In this document: positions 8,263-14,576 of the stretch, in pieces
How the letters are laid out: the number at the start of each line of letters is the position of its first letter
Numbering within the stretch: position 1 is the first letter of the stretch
Assembly (NCBI GenBank): GCA_024401215.1
Contig: JAKSLL010000027.1
Location: 1-42,057 of the forward strand
Length of the DNA stretch: 42,057 nt
Reading direction: 5' to 3'
Source of the DNA: Bacteroidaceae bacterium
Lineage (GTDB): Bacteria; Bacteroidota; Bacteroidia; Bacteroidales; Bacteroidaceae
Notes under the pieces: model-generated
The model's database searches: none
The model's input: only the letters and a program-made list of their open reading frames with translations
What the model was told of the DNA's origin: nothing
Program-made: the position numbers and the translations under genes

Positions 8263-9285
8263 ATGGCAAAAATTGTAACAATGGGCGAAATCATGCTTCG
8301 CCTTTCTCCAGAAGGAAACGACCGTTTCATTCAGTCTGAATCATTCCGTATCATCCCTGGTGGTGGTGAAGCTAACGTAGCTATCAGTTGTGCAAACTAT
8401 GGTCACGATTGTTATTTCATCTCAAAGCTTCCTAAGCATGAGATTGGACAGATTGCAGTAAATGCAATGCGCCGTTATGGTGTCAACACTGATTTCATTG
8501 CTCGAGGTGGTGACCGTGTTGGTCTCTATTATGCTGAAACAGGTGCAAGCATGCGTCCATCAAAGGTTATTTATGACCGCGCTCACTCTTCAATAGCTGA
8601 GGCTCAGCCAAGCGATTGGGATTTCGACAAGGTGTTCGAAGGAGCAGACTGGTTCCACTGGTCAGGCATCACTCCTGCAATCAGCGACGAAAGTGCAGAA
8701 TGTCTTCGTCAGGCTTGTATCTGCGCTAAGAAGCACGGCGTAAAGATTTCTGTTGACCTCAATTTCCGCAAGAAGCTCTGGACAAGCGAGAAGGCTATCT
8801 CTATCATGCGTCCACTCATGCAGTATGTAGATGTATGTATCGGCAATGAGGAAGATGCAGAACTTTGTCTCGGTTTCAAGCCAGACGCTGACGTTGAAGG
8901 TGGCGAAACAAACGCTGCAGGATATGAGGGCATCTTCAAGCAGATGAAGGAAGAGTTCGGCTTTGAGTATGTTGTTTCTACTCTCCGCGAGTCATTCTCA
9001 GCAACTCATAATGGTTGGAAGGCTCTCATCTATGACGGCAAGGAGTTCTACCAGTCAAAGCGCTACGACATCAATCCGATCATCGACCGTATTGGTGGTG
9101 GTGACTCATTCTCAGGCGGTCTCATCCACGGACTCCTCACAAAGTCAAATCAGGGCGAGGCACTTGAGTTTGCAGTAGCAGCTTCTGCTCTCAAGCACAC
9201 AATTAACGGAGATTTCAATTTAGTATCAGTAGAAGAGGTCGAAGCTCTCGCAGGCGGTGCAGCTAATGGCCGAGTACAGAGATAA
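8263..9285 (+). CDS. kdgK: 2-keto-3-deoxygluconate kinase (PfkB family)
   Basis: A 340-residue cytosolic sugar kinase. It should phosphorylate 2-keto-3-deoxygluconate with ATP to KDPG, the last step before aldol cleavage in hexuronate breakdown. The N-terminus has the ribokinase-fold start (MGEIMLRLSPEG) and the substrate-binding PGGGEANVA; the PfkB signature near residues 275-285 is DRIGGGDSFSGG, with Asp281 the likely catalytic base. Length is normal. KDPG aldolase lies just downstream, interrupted only by the IVP unit, and the LacI-type regulator is divergent, which together make KDG a better guess than fructose or ribose. ATG 8263 follows a -7 box by 31 bases. Confidence 0.88.
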   Translation: MAKIVTMGEIMLRLSPEGNDRFIQSESFRIIPGGGEANVAISCANYGHDCYFISKLPKHEIGQIAVNAMRRYGVNTDFIARGGDRVGLYYAETGASMRPSKVIYDRAHSSIAEAQPSDWDFDKVFEGADWFHWSGITPAISDESAECLRQACICAKKHGVKISVDLNFRKKLWTSEKAISIMRPLMQYVDVCIGNEEDAELCLGFKPDADVEGGETNAAGYEGIFKQMKEEFGFEYVVSTLRESFSATHNGWKALIYDGKEFYQSKRYDINPIIDRIGGGDSFSGGLIHGLLTKSNQGEALEFAVAASALKHTINGDFNLVSVEEVEALAGGAANGRVQR

Positions 9286-9330
9286 TGTTCTGAATTAACA
9301 ATTAATAATTAATAATTAACATGCCTCCGG

Positions 9331-9696
9331 ATGATTGGAAGGGAGAATGCTATTCATCAGAAAAGCAAGACTTTTGCAATAAGGATTGTCAAGATGGTGA
9401 CTCATGTTCAAAAACATCGTGATTATGTTGCATATCCAATCTTTCAGCAGATACTAAAGTCAGGAACAAGCATTGGCGCAAACATACGTGAATCACAATA
9501 CGCGGAAAGCACTGATGACTTTGTACATAAACTGAAGATAGCTTTGAAAGAAGCTAACGAAACAGAATTCTGGCTTGACATCCTATTTGAGGGTGAATAC
9601 ATCACATCCGAGCAGCATGAAAGTATGGTTATTGATTGTACAGAACTTATTAAATTACTAATTGCGATTATAAACAAAACGAACAACAATAAATAA
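9331..9696 (+). CDS. Four-helix-bundle protein of the 23S rRNA intervening-sequence (S23/IVP) family
   Basis: A 121-residue protein of the family known from ORFs inside 23S rRNA intervening sequences and related to the Avd accessory protein of diversity-generating retroelements. The family hallmark is visible: SGTSIGANIRESQYAES at ~47-63, then DFVHKLKIALKEANETEFWLDIL. Four helices can be placed at roughly 10-28, 33-55, 63-90 and 95-118. The molecular function is not established; nucleic-acid binding by a basic oligomer has been proposed for relatives. It is not in an rRNA gene here but lies between kdgK and kdgA. Its stop codon overlaps the first base pairs of the right repeat. It has no metabolic link to its neighbours, so a passenger role in a small repeat-bounded unit is likely. 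Confidence 0.85.
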   Translation: MIGRENAIHQKSKTFAIRIVKMVTHVQKHRDYVAYPIFQQILKSGTSIGANIRESQYAESTDDFVHKLKIALKEANETEFWLDILFEGEYITSEQHESMVIDCTELIKLLIAIINKTNNNK

Positions 9697-9810
9697 TTAC
9701 ACTCCTCCACCCGGCTGGCATGTTAATTATTAATTGCTAATTGTTAATTATCAATTACGCTCCTCCACCCGGCAGGCATGTTAATTATTAATTGTTAATT
9801 GTTAATTTAC
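9695..9810 (+). repeat. Two tandem 58-bp repeat units
   Basis: Units 9695-9752 and 9753-9810 differ at about 4-5 positions. Each holds a GC-rich core (CTCCTCCACCCGGC.GGCATG) followed by an AT-rich tail of TTAATTATTAATTG type. The second unit ends 4 bases before the kdgA ATG, so it forms that gene's immediate leader. Confidence 0.85.
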
Positions 9811-9814
9811 TTAT

Positions 9815-10483
9815 ATGGCAAAATTCGATAAATTCCAGGTGATGGCAAAGATTGCTGCCGCACCAATGGTTCCAGTATTCTATCACAAGGATGCAGAAGT
9901 AGCAAAAAAGGTTGTCAAGGCATGCTACGAAGGTGGCGTTCGTGCATTTGAGTTCACAAACCGTGGCGATTTCGCTCAGGAGGTTTTTGCAGAGCTTTCT
10001 AAGTTCGTAGTTGCAGAATGCCCTGAGATGGCACTCGGCATCGGTTCTGTTGTTGACGCTCCTACAGCAGCAATGTACATCCAGTTGGGCGCAAACTTCG
10101 TTGTCGGACCTCTCTTCAACCCAGATGTGGCAGTAGTCTGCAACCGTCGTTGCGTTACTTACTGTCCAGGATGTTTGACTCCATCAGAGATTGGCAAGGC
10201 TCAGGAAGTAGGCTGCGACTTCACAAAGGTATTCCCTGGTGACGTTGTAGGTCCAAACCTTGTCAAAGGTCTTATGGCTCCAATGCCATGGTCAAAGATT
10301 ATGGTTACTGGAGGTGTTGCACCAGAGGCAGAGAATCTTAAGTCATGGTTCAAGGCAGGTGTATTCTGCGTTGGCATGGGCTCAAAGCTCTTCCCTTCTG
10401 ACAAGGTTAAGGCTGAGGACTGGCAGTATGTTACTGACAAGTGCAAGGAATGCCTTGACATCATCAAGGAAATCAAAGGATAA
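9815..10483 (+). CDS. kdgA: KDPG / 4-hydroxy-2-oxoglutarate aldolase
   Basis: A 222-residue class I aldolase of the TIM-barrel KDPG/KHG family. It splits 2-keto-3-deoxy-6-phosphogluconate to pyruvate and glyceraldehyde 3-phosphate in the cytosol. The catalytic Glu46 lies in GGVRAFEFTNRG and the Schiff-base Lys138 in FTKVFPGD; glycine-rich phosphate-binding segments (MVTGGVAPE, VGMGSKLFP) follow. The family normally has IEVTLR where this protein has FEFTNR, as seen in other Bacteroidetes members to my recollection. The gene directly follows the IVP unit and completes the pathway begun by kdgK. No separate promoter box is seen between the two, so read-through from kdgK is likely unless the repeat supplies one. 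Confidence 0.88.
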   Translation: MAKFDKFQVMAKIAAAPMVPVFYHKDAEVAKKVVKACYEGGVRAFEFTNRGDFAQEVFAELSKFVVAECPEMALGIGSVVDAPTAAMYIQLGANFVVGPLFNPDVAVVCNRRCVTYCPGCLTPSEIGKAQEVGCDFTKVFPGDVVGPNLVKGLMAPMPWSKIMVTGGVAPEAENLKSWFKAGVFCVGMGSKLFPSDKVKAEDWQYVTDKCKECLDIIKEIKG

Positions 10484-10489
10484 ATCATT

Positions 10490-10574
10490 TCGAAACAGAG
10501 AAGACATCGAAACATCGGCATTCGATAAATCAAGATATTGAAAATCGATTATCGAAACATCGAAAACTCGAAAA
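10490..10574. repeat. Degenerate ~8-bp array built on TCGAAACA
   Basis: TCGA or one-base variants recur at 10490, 10507, 10515, 10522, 10530, 10545, 10552, 10560 and 10568, mostly 7-8 bases apart. It fills most of the 126-base gap between kdgA and pfp. No hairpin or promoter box stands out in the rest of the gap. Confidence 0.6.
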
Positions 10575-10609
10575 TATACTATTATTAATTTATAAAAAAT
10601 ATTTAACCA

Positions 10610-12259
10610 ATGGCTATTTCAAATCTTCAGGTAGCTCGTGCTGCATACCAGCCAAAGCTTCCTAAGGCTCTTCAGGGTCCTGTAAAGGCTGTTGAGGGTG
10701 CTGCTACTCAGTCAGTAGGTAATCAGGAGGAGATCAAGGCTCTCTTCCCTAACACTTATGGTATGCCTGTTATCACTTTCGAGGCAGGCGAGAAGGTTGA
10801 CCTTCCTGCATTCAACGTAGGTATCATTCTTTCAGGTGGTCAGGCTCCTGGTGGTCACAATGTTATCTCTGGTCTTTTCGACGGTGTTAAGTCACTCAAC
10901 CCAGAGAACAAGCTCTATGGATTCATCCTTGGTCCTGGCGGTCTCGTAGATCACAACTACATGGAGATCACTTCAGAGCTCATGGATCAGTACCGCAATA
11001 CTGGTGGTTTCGACATCATCGGTTCTGGCCGTACAAAGCTTGAGAAGGAAGAGCAGTTCGAGAAGGGTATCGAGATTCTCCGTGAACTCGGCATCAAGGC
11101 TCTCGTAATCATCGGTGGTGACGACTCTAATACTAACGCTTGCGTACTCGCAGAGTACTATGCTGCTAAGAAGTATGGCGTTCAGGTTATTGGCTGTCCT
11201 AAGACTATCGACGGTGACCTCAAGAATGATGAGATTGAGACTTCATTCGGTTTCGACACAGCATGTAAGACATATTCTGAGCTTATCGGTAACATCCAGC
11301 GTGACTGTAACTCAGCTCGCAAGTACTGGCACTTCATCAAGGTGATGGGCCGTTCTGCTTCTCACATCGCTCTTGAGTGCGCTCTCCAGTGCCAGCCAAA
11401 CATCTGCCTCGTATCTGAGGAGGTTGAGGCTAAGGAGCAGTCTCTTGACGACGTAGTAACATACATCGCTCAGGCTGTTGCTAACCGTGCTGCTGATGGC
11501 AACAACTTCGGTACTGTTGTCATCCCAGAGGGTATCATCGAGTTCATCCCAGCAATCAAGAAGCTCATCGCTGAGCTCAACGAAGTGCTCGTTGACCCAG
11601 CAACAGGCGAAATGCGCGAGTTCCCATCTAAGGAGGAGCAGGTTGCATTCGTTAAGAGCCACATCGCTGCTGAGAACCTCGCAGTTCTCGAGTCTCTCCC
11701 TGCAGATGTTGAGCGTCAGCTCTGCCTCGACCGCGACCCACATGGTAACGTACAGGTTTCTCTCATCGAGACTGAGAAGCTTCTCTCTGCTATGGTTGCA
11801 AAGAAGCTTGAGGCTTGGAAGGCTGAAGGCAAGTTCGTTGGTAAGTTCTCTGCACAGCACCACTTCTTCGGTTACGAAGGACGTTGCGCAGCTCCATCTA
11901 ACTACGATGCTGACTACTGCTACTCACTTGGCTACAACGCTTCACGCCTTATCGCTAACGGCAAGACTGGCTACATGTCAATCATCAAGAACACAACAGC
12001 TCCTGCTGACCAGTGGATTGCAGGTGGTGTGCCAATCACTAAGATGATGAACATCGAGCGTCGTAACGGTGCTAACAAGCCAGTTATCCGCAAGGCTCTC
12101 GTTGAGCTTGATGGCGCTCCATTCAAGTTCTTCGCTGCTAACCGCGATGTATGGGCAAAGGAAACTGCTTACGTTTACCCAGGTCCTATTCAGTACTGGG
12201 GTCCAACAGAGGTATGCGACCAGCCAACTAAGACACTTCAGCTTGAGCAGGCTAAGTAA
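10610..12259 (+). CDS. pfp: Pyrophosphate-dependent 6-phosphofructokinase
   Basis: A 549-residue cytosolic enzyme of the long (plant-beta-like) PPi-PFK group. It interconverts fructose 6-phosphate and fructose 1,6-bisphosphate with PPi instead of ATP, so it works in both glycolysis and gluconeogenesis. Evidence: VGIILSGGQAPGGHN at ~70-84; GGDDSNTNA at 169-177, where the second Asp marks PPi rather than ATP use; PKTIDGDL at 197-204 with the catalytic Asp; and MGRSASH at 246-252. The length agrees with the ~550-residue group. Codons are strongly biased to C-ending forms, as in the first gene of the window, suggesting high expression. It follows kdgA by 126 bases and may be co-transcribed; no TAnnTTTG box is visible in the gap. 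Confidence 0.95.
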   Translation: MAISNLQVARAAYQPKLPKALQGPVKAVEGAATQSVGNQEEIKALFPNTYGMPVITFEAGEKVDLPAFNVGIILSGGQAPGGHNVISGLFDGVKSLNPENKLYGFILGPGGLVDHNYMEITSELMDQYRNTGGFDIIGSGRTKLEKEEQFEKGIEILRELGIKALVIIGGDDSNTNACVLAEYYAAKKYGVQVIGCPKTIDGDLKNDEIETSFGFDTACKTYSELIGNIQRDCNSARKYWHFIKVMGRSASHIALECALQCQPNICLVSEEVEAKEQSLDDVVTYIAQAVANRAADGNNFGTVVIPEGIIEFIPAIKKLIAELNEVLVDPATGEMREFPSKEEQVAFVKSHIAAENLAVLESLPADVERQLCLDRDPHGNVQVSLIETEKLLSAMVAKKLEAWKAEGKFVGKFSAQHHFFGYEGRCAAPSNYDADYCYSLGYNASRLIANGKTGYMSIIKNTTAPADQWIAGGVPITKMMNIERRNGANKPVIRKALVELDGAPFKFFAANRDVWAKETAYVYPGPIQYWGPTEVCDQPTKTLQLEQAK

Positions 12260-12277
12260 TCAGACTTACTACTAATA

Positions 12278-12311
12278 TTATGCGATTGTGCGTTATCGTA
12301 CAATCGCATAA
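12278..12311 (+). terminator. Hairpin after pfp, probable terminator without a clear T-run
   Basis: A perfect 12-bp stem (12278-12289 with 12300-12311) with a 10-nt loop lies 18 bases after the pfp stop. No T-tract follows, so it may stabilise the 3' end rather than terminate by itself. Confidence 0.55.
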
Positions 12312-12409
12312 GTATTGTTCATAATACATTAATATCAATCTGTCTAAAAACAGTTCAAGAAATAACGATATTAGTATTTTATGAACATTTGTTTATGATT
12401 AATTTACAT

Positions 12410-12488
12410 AGTGAAAAGTGAGAAATTCCTTCTTACGCTTAAATGTCATCAATGACAGTAAGCAAAAAGGATTTTTTCACTCTTCACT
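12410..12488. repeat. 79-bp imperfect palindrome upstream of the lysozyme gene
   Basis: Outer arms 12410-12431 and 12467-12488 pair with about four mismatches. The inner part carries two more nested stems, CTTAC/GTAAG and TGTCA/TGACA around a TCAA loop. It ends 16 bases before ATG 12505, so it would lie in the leader of the lysozyme mRNA if transcription starts further upstream. The AGTGAA-type arm sequence resembles dispersed repeats I recall from related genomes. Confidence 0.6.
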
Positions 12489-12504
12489 TTATTTATTATT
12501 ATAG

Positions 12505-13350
12505 ATGGATTCTTCAAATATATCTTCTCAGACATCCAAAAAACATAACAAAAAGACAACTTCAAAGAATAAGAGGAAAGCACCTATGCGCAATCCACTT
12601 AGGAAAGTTCCTTCATATATCCTATGGTCTTCTTTAGCTATTATTGTTGTTGTCTATATCATCTTCTTCTACAAGACGTTTGTAGGCCCCTACTCTTTTC
12701 GCTGGAAAGCTTTATATGGAGATGTGACCTATCCTGCAGGAGATGTGCGTGGCATAGACATATCTCACCATCAAGGAGAGGTGAACTGGGAAAAGTTGAA
12801 AGAATCAAGAATTCAAGGTGCGCCTGTGTCATTCGTTTTTGTCAAGGCTACAGAAGGCTCAACATTGTGGGATGAAAACTTCAATCAGAACTTTTTCAAC
12901 GCAAAAAAGAATAATATAATACGAGGCGCATATCATTATTTCAGTCCTTACTCTTCTGCATCAAATCAAGCTAAATTTTTCTGTAAGATGGTACAGCTTG
13001 AGGAAAAAGACCTTCCTCCCGTTCTCGACATTGAAGAAAAAGGCACGATGACGAAGAAGCAGCTTCAGAAAGAAGCATTAACATGGCTACGTATAGTAGA
13101 AAAACATTACGGAGTTACACCAATACTATACACAGGATATAAATTCAAAATGGACAATCTTAACTCAAGCGATTTTGATCGCTACCCTTATTGGATAGCT
13201 CATTATTATGTTGATTCGTTAGAGTATAAAGGCGCTTGGATGTTTTGGCAGCATACTGATGCAGGTAAAATTGATGGTATAAGAGAAAATATAGATTTGA
13301 ACATTTTCAATGGTGATTACCAGGATCTTATGGATATGACAATTAAATAA
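12505..13350 (+). CDS. Membrane-anchored GH25 lysozyme-like muramidase
   Basis: A 281-residue protein with a very basic N-terminus (residues 10-34, many Lys/Arg) and one membrane segment (~38-57), so the enzyme domain should face the periplasm as a type II membrane protein. Residues ~80-275 are GH25: GIDISHHQGEVNW with Asp85, FVKATEGST, GAYHYFSP, and the catalytic VLDIEEKG (Asp175 and Glu177, the DxE pair). It should hydrolyse the MurNAc-GlcNAc bond of peptidoglycan. The frame ends in TAA 7 bases before prmA, so the two are co-transcribed. Phage-type lysins share the fold, but the membrane anchor and the chromosomal operon with prmA favour a cell-wall remodelling role. Confidence 0.88.
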   Translation: MDSSNISSQTSKKHNKKTTSKNKRKAPMRNPLRKVPSYILWSSLAIIVVVYIIFFYKTFVGPYSFRWKALYGDVTYPAGDVRGIDISHHQGEVNWEKLKESRIQGAPVSFVFVKATEGSTLWDENFNQNFFNAKKNNIIRGAYHYFSPYSSASNQAKFFCKMVQLEEKDLPPVLDIEEKGTMTKKQLQKEALTWLRIVEKHYGVTPILYTGYKFKMDNLNSSDFDRYPYWIAHYYVDSLEYKGAWMFWQHTDAGKIDGIRENIDLNIFNGDYQDLMDMTIK

Positions 13351-13357
13351 ACTTGAT

Positions 13358-14149
13358 ATGCAGTATTTATATATAGACATAACAATTACTCCGTTTAGCG
13401 AATCTATTGCAGATATAGTTACCGCTTTTCTCGGTGAAATCGGCTTTGACTCATTTGAACAAACAGAAACAGGAATTAACGCCTATATCAAAAAAGATGA
13501 TTTCATCGAAGAAACATTGATTTTTACTCTCGACGACATCACCATTCCTGATGTTTCTTTTTCATACACAATCCATGAGATGGAAAATAAGGATTGGAAT
13601 GAAGAGTGGGAAAAGAACAATTTTGACCCAGTGCTCGAACGTGAGTTTGGCATAAAACTGAATCCTCGGATGGCATTTGGTTCGGGTTCACACGACACGA
13701 CATACACGATTTCATCGATTCTTTTAAATTCAGACTTCACAAACCAGAGAGTGCTTGATATGGGCACAGGTACAGGAGTGCTTGGCATTGCAATGGCTAA
13801 AAGATTTGCTAAGGAGGTTGTGGCAATAGATATCGATGAATTCAGCGTTGTGAATGCAAAAGAGAACTATGAACTAAATGGAATCAACAATGTGTCTATC
13901 CTTCTCGGCGACGCATCTGCAATTGAAGGAACATTCGACACTATTGTGGCTAATATACACAAAAACATACTTATAGCAGACATGCCTTTATATGTATCGC
14001 ACCTCGCTAAAAAAGGCGCTATATACCTGTCTGGCTTTTTCGTTGAAGATGTTCCTGATATGATATCCAACGCCGAAAAAAATGGGCTTTCCCTCGATGA
14101 AATTGCAGAAAAGAATGGTTGGGCAATCTTGAAATTCACAAAACAATAA
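13358..14149 (+). CDS. prmA: Ribosomal protein L11 methyltransferase
   Basis: A 263-residue SAM-dependent methyltransferase that should trimethylate ribosomal protein L11 in the cytoplasm. The N-terminal domain (1-75) is the L11-binding part. The catalytic domain has NPRMAFGSGSHDTT at 102-115, where many homologues read GTGTHxTT, then VLDMGTGTGVLGI at 132-144 (SAM loop), VVAIDIDE, and FDTIVANIHKNIL, a version of the family's NI motif. The length is a little under the ~290 residues of gamma-proteobacterial PrmA. Co-transcribed with the lysozyme gene 7 bases upstream; a 21-bp stem terminator follows within 3 bases of the stop. Confidence 0.92.
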   Translation: MQYLYIDITITPFSESIADIVTAFLGEIGFDSFEQTETGINAYIKKDDFIEETLIFTLDDITIPDVSFSYTIHEMENKDWNEEWEKNNFDPVLEREFGIKLNPRMAFGSGSHDTTYTISSILLNSDFTNQRVLDMGTGTGVLGIAMAKRFAKEVVAIDIDEFSVVNAKENYELNGINNVSILLGDASAIEGTFDTIVANIHKNILIADMPLYVSHLAKKGAIYLSGFFVEDVPDMISNAEKNGLSLDEIAEKNGWAILKFTKQ

Positions 14150-14151
14150 TA

Positions 14152-14206
14152 TTTAGTAATGGTGAAATAATAACTTTCTAAAGTATATTATTTCACCATT
14201 ACTAAA
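14152..14206. terminator. Strong hairpin after prmA
   Basis: A perfect 21-bp inverted repeat (14152-14172 and 14186-14206) with a 13-nt loop lies immediately after prmA. The T-run is weak on the plus strand, but the stem is long enough to act as a 3' end. Confidence 0.75.
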
Positions 14207-14267
14207 ATATACAATCAAAACAAAGCATATCTATTCTAAAACAACTTATTACAACCTATTTACAACA

Positions 14268-14307
14268 AATAAAAGTGGATACTCTCGACCGAACTGAGAG
14301 TATCCAC
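14268..14307 (-). terminator. Intrinsic terminator for minus-strand transcripts
   Basis: A perfect 12-bp stem (14275-14286 with 14296-14307). Read on the minus strand it is followed by CTTTTATTTG, a fair T-tract. It terminates either a long dnaB 3' UTR or a separate small transcript starting near 14476. Confidence 0.75.
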
Positions 14308-14349
14308 GCCTTCTAATTGATAAAGTGAGAAAATGTGTTTATTCAATCA

Positions 14350-14415
14350 TTACATACGGTGCTCACGCACCCAATCGAAATGTTGAACTATGCTAGCGTT
14401 CTCACGAACTATCAT
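14350..14415 (-). CDS. Candidate 21-residue small ORF (or part of a small RNA)
   Basis: On the minus strand an ATG at 14415 opens a frame of 21 codons ending in TAA at 14350. It is rich in His, Arg, Val and Trp and ends in HFDWVREHRM, which looks protein-like rather than random AT-rich spacer. A TATGTTTG -7 box lies 68 bases upstream and a hairpin terminator 43 bases downstream, so this is a self-contained transcription unit of about 200 bases between prmA and dnaB. I do not recognise the peptide. There is no Shine-Dalgarno sequence, which is not decisive in Bacteroidetes. The alternative is a noncoding small RNA, with the GGTGC/GCACC hairpin at 14358-14371 as part of its fold. Confidence 0.35.
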   Translation of the reverse strand: MIVRENASIVQHFDWVREHRM

Positions 14416-14482
14416 GCATATTCACATATTAATAATTGAACATTATTCCATTCAAAATTCTTACATCAAAATATTAAACATT

Positions 14483-14490
14483 CAAACATA
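14483..14490 (-). promoter_or_regulatory. Putative -7 box (TATGTTTG) for the small transcript
   Basis: Exact TAnnTTTG match on the minus strand, downstream of the dnaB stop. It would start an RNA near 14476-14479 running to the terminator at 14268-14307. The remaining bases between here and dnaB are AT-rich with no other feature seen. Confidence 0.45.
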
Positions 14491-14576
14491 CAATTGTTTT
14501 GTCTTTCTGTTTATTTTGTTGATAAACAGTAATTTCATTCAATTCTTATACTTAATTCTCGTACCGAAATGTCATT

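Larger units (their letters stand above)
9293..9810. mobile_element. Candidate mobile unit: four-helix-bundle (IVP) gene flanked by inverted repeats
   Basis: Left arm 9293-9330 and right arm 9711-9749 are inverted copies of an AATTAACAATTA...ATTAACATGCC..CCGG motif, matching at about 34 of 39 positions. A second right-arm copy follows in tandem (unit 2, 9753-9810) and matches the left arm at 32 of its first 33 bases. Together they bracket the IVP gene, starting 7 bases after kdgK and ending 4 bases before kdgA. No transposase is present, so if mobile it would be non-autonomous. Mobility is inferred from the symmetry and from the placement inside an otherwise coherent gene pair. Confidence 0.5.
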
